Assembly: GCA_013400975.1 (NCBI GenBank)
Contig: WBMZ01011388.1
Span: forward strand, 1-64,000
Direction of reading: 5' to 3'
Length of the DNA stretch: 64,000 nt
From: Atrichornis clamosus
Lineage: Eukaryota > Chordata > Aves > Passeriformes > Menuridae
In this document: in pieces, positions 13,001 through 28,000 of the stretch
Layout: each line of letters opens with the position of its first letter
Numbering within the stretch: the stretch's first letter is position 1
Made by a program: the position numbers and the translations under genes
The notes under the pieces: generated by a model
What the model saw: only the letters and a program-made list of their open reading frames with translations
The model's database searches: none
Told to the model about the DNA's origin: nothing

Positions 13001-16000
13001 GACATCAAGGACAAACACATCTTAGCATCTCTTTTGAGCTCGTCGTAGCTGTTGTCGTTTTCCACAGGTGCAATCTACAGAATGAGAGCAGGGAGGGGAC
13101 AAAACCCCAGGAACTGTCAGTGAACAGGCACTGGGCAGAGCAAAACCCTCAGGGAAGGGCAGCTGGCTAGGAAAAACACTTTCAGTATAATGCTGCAAGT
13201 TTAACTGGGAAAAACAATTGATATAGCATTAAATATTCTCCATAAATAATCATTATATCCTTGTTCCTGGCCCCATGTATTTGTCTGAAGAGTATGGCTG
13301 GGCTGAAGCCCTTCAGGAAGATTAAATGGGTGCTGGTAAGACTTTGGTTCCCCACTGCCGTTCTCTTGGTATCAAGTCCAATTAATTTCATATTTTAGAT
13401 CTAGGTCCAAAACTCAGAAAAGCTTTATCAAGTTCACTTTCACGTAAATAAATCTTTATTTTATGGTCACATACATTTTTGTTGGGTAATTGATTGATGT
13501 TTATACAAAGACATGCACTTTGGGCATGCAAGTATGGATTATTTCAGATTGGCAGCACTGGATGACCCAACTTCAAAGAATACAAGAATTAGAGGAACAA
13601 CAGAAGCTGCTTAGAAAGAATTGTGCGGTCAGGGAACAAAAGAAAATAACTCAAGGTCCCTTACAGAATCATGGAATGGTTTGGGTTGGAAGAGACCTTA
13701 AGATGATCCAGTTCCAGGCCTCTGCCATAGGCAGGGACACCTCCCACTAGAGAAGACTGTCCAATGTCCCATCCAGCCTGGCCTTGGAATATTATAAATA
13801 AATAAAATAGCTTTGGTTTATTTATATAATCCTTTCTAAATCAAGCGTAACTAATGAAGGAGAAATGAAAGGATGTACCTTGAAAAACAAAGGTAAGAGC
13901 TGGAGTTGCTCTGTGACAGCTGTGGAGAAAGACCGCCCTGCACTCGCCATCAACCACTTCAGAACTGTTTGAACAAAGAGAAACCATCACTGATTAAGAT
14001 GAAAAGTATTAATAATCCATGAACAGGTTATGGACCAAATTTATTGCAATATTCCTCTGAGATTTTCACATGTTAGAGTGGTTCAGTTTGACCCCCTAGG
14101 TGATTTTATAAATCAGATTTATAAACAGCGCATTAAGTGCCACAGCACAGGTACAAGAGGGGAAATTCTGTTCTGCACCTACACAATTTGCAGACCTCAA
14201 TCACCATGTCCCAAAACCCCCCATTCCCTGACCTCCTTAACTCACTGATTTTCAAGAGTTTAGTCCCAAAACACCCCCCACTCTTTAACCTCCTTAACTC
14301 ACTTGTTTTCAAGAGTTTAATGCCCTGAGTTCGCTCGTCTTGTTCGACAACTCCATTCTCTTCCATAACATGATTCTGGATTTCTTCATCTGCTTCCATG
14401 AGGGGTTTGAGGTTTTCAAGTATCCGGGTGGTAAATTCATGGACACGAGGAGATTTAGTTGCAGCAGTGTTTGGCAAGGAAACATCTATCATGAATATGT
14501 AGGTCAACACACTAAAAAAAAGCAAACAAAGCAAGCAGGAATGCACAGTTAGCACGAGTCCTCCCCAGGGAACAGTGACCTGTGAACTACAAACGATCCA
14601 AGATCAATTGGCTGACCATTGAAGTTTAATACCTAGAGAAAATTCCCTCTCATCTTCACTTCAAAGTTATTTAAAGCCAAATGTGCTTCAAACACCCTCT
14701 CTGTAGATATTTGAATCAAGCAGGGTTAGACAACCAGTAGGCTATGACCCTCCTCCCCTCCAAACTGATCTGCAACTGGTTTTTAAGTCACAAAAACACT
14801 CTCAGAAGGATTCCCTGTTCATTTATGGCTTGTTAGGGCTTAAGACAGTAATTTTGGGTTGTGGAGATGTTTTGTGAGGGGGGAAGTGGGTGTTGTGGGG
14901 TTTTTTTGGTTGTTTGTCGGGGTTTCTTTTAAGAGCTTTAGAGATGTCATACATAAACACAGACAATAAATCGGTGAGGCCCTGGCACAGGCTGCTCAGA
15001 GCAGCTGTGGCTTCCCCATCCCTGGAAGTGTCCAAGGCCACACTGGACAGCGCCTGGAGCAACCTGGGATGGTGGAAGGTGTCCCTGCCCATGGCAGGGG
15101 GTGGCACTGGAGATCTTGAAGATCCCTCCCAACCCAAATCATTCTATGGTTCTGTGAACAAAAGACAAAAATAGAGAAGCCATCTGAAGTTTCTGAAGCA
15201 AGTCTGTTAATAATTTACCTAATTTCTGTTATCAGCATCAATGCCTTTCAGTGGAATTATTTAACTGTTCAATGACCCAGACAAAATGAGGAATTAAAAC
15301 CCAACAGGAGCTGCAGCTGACAACACTGACCTTCCGATCCTCTCTCGGACGTTCTTGTACACCTGGGTGAGTTTGGGCTCCAGGTACTTCAGCAGCCTGT
15401 GCAGCAGCTCTGGCACCCTCCACTCCTGCTGGGCAAGGCCCCCTTGCAGCACATACAGGCGGCTGGGAATCACAACAGCTCATCTTCAGTCACACACAAC
15501 ATTCCTCTTGCCCCAGTGCCCTCCACACTTTGGCTGGGAATGTGCACACGTGTGTCAGTGCATCCGAGTGCCTTCGGATGAGTTGCAGGCAAAATGGGTA
15601 AAAATTACCCAGTGAAACAACTGTGCCAGCTCCAGATCTTCACATCCTCTTAGTTAGATTGAGTTATATTAAAAAAAAATCATCATGAAGCCCCTAATCA
15701 TGAAGGGAAAGCTAATTGGAAAGTAGTGCCCTTGTTCCCCTCTCCTACCACCCAGCTGGCACAGCATCCTCTCAATACATCTCATCCATGCTTTATTTCC
15801 TCCTCTATTCAACCACAATAAAATAGTTAAAATTCGTTTTACCAGGCATCTACAAATGATCCTCCTTCCCCACTCAGTGGAGATTCCAACAGCAATTCAA
15901 ACAACCAGTGCAGTTTCCTAGGATCTCTGCTCTCCTGGAAAGGAATAGGAAGTAGAGATGTAAGCAAATGAGGGATTTAAAAAATGTAAATAATGTGTAA

Positions 16001-19000
16001 AATAAGCCATAAACAAGGAACGTTTTGACAGAGGTTTTCTTTGTATCCCATGGGTTTATTCTATTAACCAAGGGCAACGTTCAACATCTTTTCACAACGA
16101 ACCTCAACAGGAGGAAAACCCAACAAAACAATATACAGTTCTAATTAATTAATAGATCAGAATTGGTAAATACAATCAGAACAGAAGCAATTTCAGCTTC
16201 ATCTTTGACATATATGAACAGCCATGCCTGAATTTTGCTAGATAGGATTCTGGCTGATGAACTACACTGAGTTCTGCTGAGTGACTTGAAAGAATTATTG
16301 ACGCAAGGTATTTGTGGCCTATCACTGATCCTGCTTCCCAGACACCTCCCAGTTCCCAGCAGGAATCTAACTCTAAAGCTAGTGGATCCAGCTCTGGAAG
16401 GCAAACACTGGGATACTTACACAGGAGGTTGCAATGCAAGTGCCCCAGTCATTGTATGTCTCCACTGTGATGTTGGATAAAGCTGTTCGGAGCAAGGGGC
16501 ACAGAAGCTTCCACAGTTTTTCCACCTGCCCAGCAAAAAGGCAAAAAAAAAGATTTTTCTATCTAAGGATCCAGCTCAGATATTAAAATGTCTTATTTTT
16601 TAATTAAGGAATTGATTCTGCCAGTGTTATTTCACAGTACAGTGATTCAGGATGGGCAGCTAGGCCTAGACTAAATCAAGATCTACCAGTCCAAGGAGGA
16701 CATAAGCACTTTTTCCTATTGGAAATTACAAACCACGTCAGCTTTGCCATCTCCTTAGCACCAACTGTTCCCTAGTTTTAAGACTGAAACACTTTCCTAA
16801 CACCTGGCAATAACAGGCACCCAACCAAGCCATGAATTGTGCTCCATGTTTGGCAAACAAGACCTCAACCTCTAATTGAGTTAATAATTCAAAATCACTC
16901 TTTAACTTCCAAGAATCATTAAAAAATACTGCTCCAGCACCTTCTCAAAGGTCCAGTGTTTAGAACCTCTTATCAAACCAGCTATAATTTCAGCCAGACA
17001 TCTCTGGGTGCTTTCATGGGAGTCTGCCACCAGTTGCTCTAAGTGGGGCTGAAGAACTGGCAAAAAGGCATCATCAAAGTTTCTGAAAAGGCCCTGGAAA
17101 ACAAGAGAGAAAATTGTCTTCAGGAATTGTCTAAACCATTGTCTTCCCAGGAAGATCATAAAATTGTGAAGCACTTGAGTTTGAATATGCAGAAATTGGA
17201 ATTACTTTGCTTTTTTAACAGAATTATACACCAGTGTCCTCCAGACTATTATATTACTCTAAATATGCTTCCCTAAGTAGTTAATCAGAACAGAGGATTA
17301 ATAGGATTACTCAGAGCAGCTTTAAAAATCAACATTTTGCAACAGCACGAGCCCAGCAGTCTGTGGCTTCTCCATGCTCTGGGAATTGTCTCCAAAATGG
17401 AAGCAATTTAGTTATTGAACTCTCCTTACCTTGAAGAGGCAAAATCTGCGAGGATTAAATTTGTCCTTTCCTTTTCTGTCTTCTAAAGACAAAAACTTTA
17501 TTAACTGCTCAACAAACTTGCGATCAGAGAAGTGATCATATATAATTTGTTCTGCCTGTAACAGGAAGAAAAAAGGAAAAAAAAAAAGGATTAGCTTTGA
17601 GGTGTTTGCTTGGCACAGTGATATCCCAATCTTTCCAAGTCCCATGTTTCACTTGCATTCTCAAGGAAAATTATCATGCCTTGGTTATCCCGTTTTCCTC
17701 CACATTTTATAGGGAATGTTGGGTAATGTTTTCCAAGGCTCCTGATTATTTTCATTAATGACTTTGGATTGTCTTTCCTTTTACTGCCACAACCCCTAAA
17801 GATTAGTCCTTCCCAAGGTTATTAATGACCTTGTTCCCAACTCTGATCATGATTTGAGAGAGAAAAATAAAGTGCTCATTAATACAATAATTCCATGATC
17901 CCTGACAGAAAAGCAGCAGTACATGAAAAGAGTAATTTCTTCTGGTATGCTGACACAATCAGAAGTAGAAAAATACAATTACAGGTGTCTTGTGGGGATC
18001 TTGGTTTCGAGGGATCTCCATGTAATCTGTGGACAATATTAAGAGAAGAAAGGAGGAGGAATACAACAAAAACCCCCACAAATCTGCAGCTCTTACCTCT
18101 GTCAGCTCATCTCTCCTTCGCCCGAGCCTTGGTTGCTGCTCAACGGGAGCATAAACTGTCATAGTCCTGAGCATCAAAAAGAAAACAGAAATAATTAAAA
18201 ATTAAAATAAAAAATAAAAATACAGCAGCACATTTCAAATTAAACTAAAACTTACAGTTATTTTCTATGTTCTCAGTATTAAATAGGATTTAACTCCACT
18301 CCAAAAGATCAAAACTTAGAGAAGAAAATTAACAGCAACAGAATGAAGTTTGTTATTAAAGGTTTTGCTATGGGAGCAATCCAGAGTTATTAGGGATAGA
18401 ATACTCTGCACATGTCATTTTCCAACATGCACATTCCATTTTAACAGCAGCAGGTTAACAGCCCCATGGAATTTGTGCCCATCTAGAAAGAGCAGAAAAC
18501 ATCATAAACAAGAAGCCCCAAACAAACCAACGAACACAAAACCCACACAGAAGTGGTAAAACAAGCAAGGAGCACGAAGGGCAAAATAAACTGCTTTTTT
18601 TTTTGCAGTTCAATGAAAAAAAAAAATGAAATAGAATAATGAAACATGATTTAATTTCCCCCAGGGTTTTTCCTGCTGACTGTCCCAGCTCTGTCTCAAT
18701 GCTAATGGCACTCACTGGGGCCAGGTGTAATATCCCCAGTGTGTTTTCTCCACAAAACAGCAGGACTCCCAGGCTTCCTTAGTCTTTGGTAAGCTCTGGC
18801 TGTCGTAGTGCAGCCACTGGTTGTCAGCTCTGTCACCAGCCTGGATGCTGGAAGGCTTCGGGCTCCCACCTGACCCAAGAGGAACAGAAAAATTAAAATG
18901 TATCAAAATCATAAAAATACATAAAAGTTAAAAAGGAGACATGCAAGTTATTCTCACAAGTTACAAGGCTTTTTGAAAGGAGGAAACCCCCAAAAGAAAA

Positions 19001-22000
19001 ATAAAAAAAAGAAAAATTACCAATTATATTGCTTATATAATTATCTATATCATATATACCTATTTGCTTAGGACATGAACAACCAGGGAGTTGTGATTCT
19101 ATATTCAAAACTTGTGATTCTATATTCAATTTAACCAGAAAAGCTTTGAAAAATATTTTAGGATAAATGTAAGATATGTCTTATATTAAATAAAACCTAC
19201 TTATTTCGTAAGGGCAGACGGGCACTTTCTTGTGCGTTCTCTTAAGCTGCTTAAGAATCCCAGCCACAGCTGAGATGGCCACCTAAATAAAAGGAAGAAA
19301 TGGGTATTCATGTATTAATTCCATACATTTCCCTCAGAAAGATGTGGCTCATCATCCCTAAATACCCAGTGAAGGTTGGAGTGAACCTGGTCACACCCAT
19401 AAGGAAATAATCCTGGTCATTTCAGGGGATACAGGACATGACTTATTTTATAGGTCAGAAAAACCTCGCTAATAATTTTAATGAATTTAATATTGTTTTA
19501 ATAATTTGGGGGGGAAAAGAAGGTTAGTTTTGAGCCTCACTGAGGCAACAACAGAACAAATAAAACACAGAGGTGGCTCCCTTCAAAGAACAACCTGCAG
19601 GTGGGAAAAGCAGCCATCTGCAAAAGAAACTCCGCAAAAGAACCCTGCAATAAGGAGGGAATGAGCACATCCCACACGTTCACAGTTTACAGATGTACAT
19701 ATGTCACCCCACAGCGCTGCCAACGCCGTCATTTCTTGGACTGGGAATTCTGCACACGTGCGTGGCTGCAGGAGGGAGTTCCACCTCAGTTTTGCTGCTT
19801 TACCCCAGCAAAACCCCACAAGCACCTGACGTAAACCCCAAAGAGCTGCAAATCCAAAGGAAAATCCTTATCCCGGTTTACCTTCCGAACCACGATGGCA
19901 TCGTGGTTGAGACACTGCACAAAGAACTTTATGGCACGGGCGGGCAGGATCCTGTCATCCCTCAGGAGCAGGGACAGGAAGCCAATGCTTATGTGCTCGA
20001 ACTTCCAGGGCCTGAAAAAACCCCCAAATATTCAAAACAGAGCGTGAGTACCAAGGTTTATGTGCTGGTTTTAACTCAGAAATTATTACATGTATTACGA
20101 TCATTTAAATACATAAATAAATGGCAGTTCTACAGTCAAGGCACTTAACTCATTTTGGGAAACCTCCAATGTCCTGGCAACAAACAAAGTGTAAAAATGT
20201 AAAATACACAATAAAAAAAAGCCTGTTTTTAAGTTTTTAACACAAATATTATGGTAACAATTAGAATCTACTCAGGTGTCACTGTTATAGACAGAACCAG
20301 AGGTTTTTTAATTTAAAAAATATTAAAAACCCCAATAACAGGCCAGCCTAATTAAGAAAAAAAGCTTAACTCCAAGAAGTGATAATACCTTATATAAATG
20401 AAACAAGCTCCCAGTGGAAATAAATCCAAGACTATGCTAATTGCCCTCCTGGATATTGATCCACGTAGCCACCTCCAACCCACCCCCAAAAAAACCCTCT
20501 CATGCACAGAAAAGGGGAACTTACAGATTTCTCTGCTCCACACAGTCCAGCAGCATGTTGACCAAATTTTCATAGTTCCTGAGAAAAAGAGAGGAAATTA
20601 TTAACCAGATGGTACTGAGAGAGCCACTGAAAAATTGAGTAAAAGTTCCTCAAGCAAAGGTTTGTGAAGGCAAAAAGGAAATGGGAGTGCAGAGAGAGGC
20701 TGCCAAGTCAACACCAAAGATGCACCCCAACAATCTCTGGGCAGTCTGGATGCTTTAGTTCAGCCTTTTGGAATGATTACATTTAATGAGCAGTGAAGGG
20801 AAGCTGGACTCACCTCAGAGCCTCAGCATTCTTCTCCTTCTGTCGCTGAATTCCCAACTGAATTTCCTGGGAACTAAGACCTGTGAAGTCTGAACTTGGC
20901 TGTCCTGACTTCTGCAGCATAACAGCTACCTCCATGCATCTCTCTGGAACCTATTGATGGACAAGGCAAAGATCTGGGGCTCGAACTTAGTTTTTAATGC
21001 CTCGGCTTACATAGAAGCAGAGTACAGAACTTCCTTGCCCAGACAGACGAGTCTGAACTCCAAGCAATTGGTGACTTACTGCAAAATCCAGGCCAATTGT
21101 TTCGTACTGCCGATGGATTTTCTCTGCCAGGTCATCAAAGAGCCTGACTATGGATGGTTTTTCCAAGGACATGGCTTTGCTAAGCCCAGAAGAGACAATT
21201 GCCGGCCACGTCTGTGCAATGCAATCCCAGTCGTGCAGATTTGCCAAGCACACCCCGCTGTGATTCCCAAGAAGACAATATAAGGCACCCTGTGGAATGA
21301 AGGATGCAGTTTGGGAAGGTTCAAGCACTGCTCATCTGTGCTATTGACATAATCACACATCCACACAGAATAAAAATTCATCTACAGCTACCAAATCATT
21401 AAAATGTCCCATGAACATTCAGCTGTGTGACCTCACTATCAAATACTGGAGATCTTGCACTGAATCCTCTTCCATTTAATGAGATTGGAAGCCCTGCCAA
21501 TTAATTTATCCACAGAATGGCTGACTGATTTCTCAGTAATGTTAGAGGAGATGATTCACAAATGCTTCACCTTGACTACAGCTTCTCAATTTCTATTCCA
21601 TAACTCAAAAATAGCTGCTAACACACATTTGGGTAGTACCTGAGCACACAGTCAAGTGAGGAAATATAGAAACACAAGATTTCTCCTGAAAACAGATCTA
21701 ACACAAATACATAAAGTCATATATAAGCTCCAAGTCATGAAAATATCAGAGTCCCATTGATAAACAAGCAAATCCCACTTTCCCCACTAAAAGTTCTTCT
21801 GTAAAAACACTTTTCAAAGACGGACACAAAACAAATTTAATGAGCCAGTACTTTAAATTGCTTTTGAGTGACATCTTGCCGGTCGGGACGCAAGAATTCC
21901 AAAACTAAGGGAATGATATCTCTGCAACAGAAATTGTACGTTCCCAGAGCTGTGAAGAATGCTTGCTGAGCTTTACTTCTGACCTGTGGGGGTAGAGAAA

Positions 22001-25000
22001 TTACTAGGTAATCTGATGAAAACAACATCTTCATCCATTTCAGTTAATTATACACAGGGTTTATACAATGCATTTGTGCACGAAGTTATGTGCAGAAGGT
22101 TGTAAACACCTCACCCTGTTTATAAAAATTACACGAGAACAACTACAAAGTTAAAGAAGAGTCTTTATGTTGCTAGAAACAAAGTGTTTGTAAGATTATT
22201 TGAAAAGCAAACAGCCAGAATAGCAGATTTAGGCTACAGAATCACTTGAAGAGGCCAACAAAACACTCCATAAATCTCAGTTGAAAAGGGGCTGCTCCTC
22301 ACCTGACCATAGGAACTTGTGGACAAACACAGCAGATCCCTGATCATCTCCTGGTGGGAAGTGTTGTATTCACAGCCTTCCATCGTCAGAGTTCTCAGCT
22401 GAATTCATGGAGAGCACAAAGAAAAGACAGATTGTTTCTACATTTCACACATACAAAGAACACTAGTGCAGGAATAATGTTGTGATGACATTTAAGCAAA
22501 CTATGCAAAGCAGCTTTTCAAGCAAATTAGTGAGGATTGAAGGGGAAGAATTACCTCATGCTGCAACATAACCCTGTCGATCAGCAGAGCTCTGATATGT
22601 TGTTTCTTTCCCTGAAGCTGTAAGGAAACATCATTTGGTTTAGATTTCAGTATTGTATCAGCAATTCAGAACTATTCCCAAACCTCCCCAAAGCCAAATC
22701 ACTGACCCTGTTCTCCATTGATTTCTTCACTAGATTAAAGCTTTTCCATCGTGAATCAAACTCATGCTTGTGAGAGCCTTGGAACTGCAAAACATCACTA
22801 ATAATCTGGGGGAAGAAAAAAAGGACAGGAGTGATTATTCTGCAAGCCAAGTCATCTTGCCTTCAAGTTTTACAAATGAAAAGCATACCTTTATTATTAG
22901 AAATAAGGACTTGGTATCATCTTCTGAATTATCAAGAATGTAGCCTGCAATTGGGAGAAAAATAATTTATAATCAGACAGGAAAAAAGCTTTAAAAATTA
23001 GCAATAATTGTATTTCTACAAAGCTTACATTTAAGAATTACAGACAAAGTAAACAATAGAAGTTTCTCATCTATAAAATCATCCTTGAAGTGTGACACAG
23101 ATGGTTTTAGTTACAGGAGTGACTGAACTTACGCAGCAATTTCCTTGTGACCCTTGCAATTGTTTCTCTGTAATTCTGCCTTGATAAATCTAAAAGAGAA
23201 CAAAACGTTTTCTCTTTATTATACAACAACATAAAAAAGCAATTTATAGTGGAAAGCCAGAGCAGACTGTTCAGAACTGCCACTATGGACTATTATAACA
23301 ATAAGCATTTATTCTATCTATGGACATGGCTCCCATCAGTTTATCAACTGCTTGTTTTTATAGGTGTATAAACTTCTTTATCAGCCTTGGAAGTTGGTTT
23401 TATTTCCAAGTTCAGGCAGTTCATTTAACATATGGCAGTTGAGGAACACGCTGAGTTCCCATCCCCAGCCAGATTCCTGTGGCAGATCCATATCTTGTAT
23501 TTCACTGCTGAAAATAAAACTATAGAACTATACAGAGCTCTGGTGTGGGCCAAAAAATCCATTTATATAAAGAGAAGGATCAAAATTATGGGGTCCAAAA
23601 GAACCCACAGTTTTTATAAAGAGACCAAAAAAAAAGGAAATAAAAAATAAAAAAGGAAAAGAGCACTTAAATCCTGCCTGAACAGAACTCGGATGTACTC
23701 ACCATATTCCACACCAGTGTACAGCTTCGTCTCTTCCAAAGACACCAGAGTTGGGACCCTGCATGAAAACAAACCAAGCATTACCACACATCACAGATCT
23801 CATGGAGTATGTGCATTTTACTGGCATTGAATTCATTTTAACAAGTCAAATTTCATGCCAGTAGCACAAAGACATTTGGATTTTTTTAACAGAATGTCTC
23901 AGGTCTCACATTTATAAATGAACCATCCCTCTGGGTCAGACTGTTTGTCAGAGCCAGGGACACCACAAGGACACCACCCTGAACACACAATCTTGATTTC
24001 TCAGCTAAGGAACCTTCCTCAGTCCTATTAAACAGGCAGAAATCTGGTATCCTTGTCAAACCTCTGAACACACTCAAACTCAGGGCTCCTTGTTGTAGGG
24101 AAGGACAGGAGAGTTTGGGTCCTTTCCTGACAAGTGAATTTTCTGCATCTGGGTACTACTGTGAGTTTTCCCTAAAAGCAGTTCCCACAAGCAGTTGTGT
24201 GACAACAGCAGTTATAAAGCACTAAAAACCAGCATGAAGCAATTTACATCATTGCTAAGAATGCTTGGGTTATATAAAAATAAGCTTTACTTACAGGTGA
24301 GCCACCCTTTCTCCTTTGAGAGGAGGCAGAATGTTCCCAGAACCAATCAGGCAGTTGTGCACGATAGCAAGACACTGCTGCACATCATCTCTTAAACAAA
24401 GGAAAAAACCTGGTCACTCATCTGTGAATTGCTCGAAAACACACAAATGATACCCTATCTTTGTTGTGAAGTTTTATAAAAGCTTTTCTTTAGTTGCATC
24501 AGTTGTAAACACAGCAGGGAGCGCTGCAGAAATCAAGCTAGGCTTTTTTGATCCCATCTAACTATTCTGCAGAATCCCAGTATTTAACTTCCTTCCCTGG
24601 AAAACATGGGAGAGTTGATAGTCTGAAACTGTGCAGGTGAGATAAACTAATGTGAAAATTGCTTTGCAGAGCTTTATCTAAATCGCAGATAAAACCTACG
24701 AAATAACTCCTTACCCCAAGACAATTCTCTTCCACCATGGGGATAATGAAGGAATACTTTCTGAGTATTTTACATTCTGAAGATAAATTAATATGCAAAA
24801 TGTGAACAACTTCTCTTCTGTGTTACTTTAGGGAACTAAGGAAATCTTTAAGCTGAAGTAGAAGCTTTGGAAACCTTAGAATAACATCAAAGTGCAACAT
24901 TAAAATGTTTTCCTCCTTATTTTTGTAGTGCCAGTATGACTGACAATAACTGGTGTGAGTGGAAGAATGCTCCTTCTCCATCCCACCTGTCCCCACTCAC

Positions 25001-28000
25001 CTGGACATTTCCAGCTCTCCAAGGGCATAGAGCTCCAGCCTGGTGAGCTCAGGCTGCAGGAAAGTATCCAGCAAATAAAAAGCAAAGCTTATTTCCTCGG
25101 ATGAAGGAACATGCCACTGGATGTCCAGGTTCCACAGGTCACCTGGTTTACCCCAGTCCTGTAGTAAATAAAAATATTCCTTATTTAATCAAGCTATGAA
25201 GGAATTGTGCTTTAAAAAAATTAGCATTTCATATTACTAAAAAAACCCAAACACATGTGAACTAACTATTGCTATAAAGCAATTATCCTGACAATTCCAG
25301 GAGAAACAACACCACCATAAAATCAAACAGAAATCCCAATCCTGTATAATGTCTACACATACCTGGAAAATAACACATATCTGAAGGCACTAAAAGGAAA
25401 AGGACTGTACTGGTCTGACTGAAATATTCCTTTGAGTGGATATAAATTCAGACACATTCTTAAGTACAACTCAGACTTTTGATACTCCCATAGAAAACAG
25501 CAAAGGAATTGCGATTTTTTTCAATTTCAGAGGAGGAATTTTTTTTAAAAAGTGTGGTTGTTGGTTGGTTTGTTTGGGGTTTTTTTGTTGATCTTTTGGT
25601 TTGTTTTGTTGGGGTTTTTTGTGTGTTGGGACATTGAGGATATTTTTGCTTGTTTTTAAATGATTAACTGGCCCAACTGGGTGTTCCCATCAGTTATAAA
25701 ACTGGACCAGCTTTCAGTAACAAGCACTGGATTCTCTGCAGTTGGGAATTACGTGAAAGAACACTTTTCAGCAAAATGCAGTTGTATATTGAAACAGGCC
25801 AGCTGAAAACTGCTGCCCTGTTCACCTGGAATAAATTGACCTCCAAGCCTTAGCAGCAGAGCAGCACAGGACTTTTGACAGATTCAGTAACTTTTAATAG
25901 TACCACTTCTGCTTTCATTTTGTCTGAAGCTCAGGGTAGAACTGTTTTTATTTGTTATTCTCCTGACCTGTAAAACACTACATCTCCTTGCTGTGTATTA
26001 GCTGATTGCAGACATGGTAAAACACACATTATAAATCACTAAGAAGTCATATAAAACTACTCAAAACTATAAAACTACTCAAGCAACAGTCAGTATTCAT
26101 TTTTTGCTATCAATATAATTTAAATTAATTGCCATTTGCTCTACATTTCAAAGCCCAAAGCATCTTTCAATTACACTTTCCATTGCTGCTACCACTGTTC
26201 AGAAATCTCCAAATAAAACCATAGAGCGCACAACTGGTTTTTTTAAGAAAAACAACAAAAAAAGTCAAATCCTCTAATCCTAAATAAATGAAAATCCTTG
26301 CCTTGATAGGAAAGTATTCAGAAAGAGGCTTGTCAAAGCCACCTGGCACACTGCAGTACTCTGTGGGGTAGATAAGTGTAGCAGAACGAAGAAGATGGTG
26401 CAGTAGGTTACAAGACAGAATGTAACCCTGCTTACAGGTTAAGTGGAGGGTGCGCTGCAGTATCTTCCCAAACTGCTCCCTGTACTGTAGCAGCTTCTTG
26501 CCATCCACTCGAGTGATCTGGGGGCAGAGAGAGAATTGCAAACATCACTGTTGTCCTACAGGGCCGGGGGGGGTCACAGTGCTCAGCTGAGCTGGGCCAA
26601 GCTCCGTGCTCCAGGTCCCACTGAACTTGCACGTCAACTGTCATTCCACAGCTGCTGGAAAAGTTCCAGGGACACCACCTGCTTGACCCTGTGCAAGATT
26701 GTCTAGCAATACTCCTATATATTTTAAAATTAATTCTAAATCATTTATATTTACCAAAAGCATCTTATGGTTTTCCCTCTTCTGTCACTCTCCCTCAATA
26801 ATTATATAAATGCTTTCATTTCATTCCACATGCAACACTGTGTGTTTTTGTTCTTCCAACAACAACCACTCATGTCCCATTCCAAGTTAGGTAAAAACCA
26901 GAAGCTCTGCAGTGCCATTCACACAACGTTTACTTTGATTTAATAGGAGTTTATTTTCTTCTTCTTTCAGGGGCATTAAACGGGATACAGTGACATACAA
27001 GCATGGGAAGAACATTCCTTGCAATACCTCTGATAAAAGCTGAAGATTCCAAAGCAGCTCCTTATCTAGTTCTTCATCATGTAATACATCATCATCTAGA
27101 GGAACAAGGGATAAGCACTGCTGTAACCACACTGCAGCCAAGTTTTCCAAACGAGCTCCATCAGAAACCAGATGCTTCCAGCCCAAAAGTTGACTCCCAG
27201 CCCTCCAACTCACACTGCACCCATGTCCAGCTGGAGGTCACTTTAGCCAATGTAACATCCTGAAATTAAAATGTCTCCAGACATTCCTCCAACTGCCACA
27301 GCTTTAAGGAACTGTGGTCCTGCAGCTTGACAGATTTTGGCCTTGAAATGACACAATTGTTGGTTTCATTTTTTGGGTGAAATAACAAACTTTTTCATCG
27401 CTGAAATGGACTCGTGGAAAACACCCAGAAGTTTTAGATATTATTTTCACGTTTAACAAAGAAATGAACCCAAAAGCAAGTGACACTAGAAATGTCAGTA
27501 ACTTACTGCCTGTGAGGTGAGTTATCACGTTGCAGCAATGTGGTACAAACAGCTTCAAGGACTCCTCGGGGCGGCACTGCAAACAGCACCACAAGTAACT
27601 CAATGTGAAACAAGAGGCCTTAGGGAACTCAGCACACACTGATCAACACCTAAGGCTGCATCCCAGCTCCAATTCAAACTAGAGTCAGCATGACTTCATG
27701 ATTCTTAATCAATAAAACCTAAATTTAACATAATTGTAAGAAAAACCACGTGAATTAACCTTCTGAAATATTGCTATATGCAACCGCCCTATTTTAGAAG
27801 AATAAATTAAGATATTACAAAGGAAAAAGTAGCAGCATTGGCTTTTATCTTTTTTACTCTAAAGATGGAGTGAAATCAGAGCATTTTCTCTCACTTTCAC
27901 TGCAGCTCGGCACATATCGGCGACCATTCGACCAGCAACTCTTGTCTCAAATATATTTGAAACGGCAAAGTTAAAAACCTTCTCCAAGGCAGCCTAAAAA

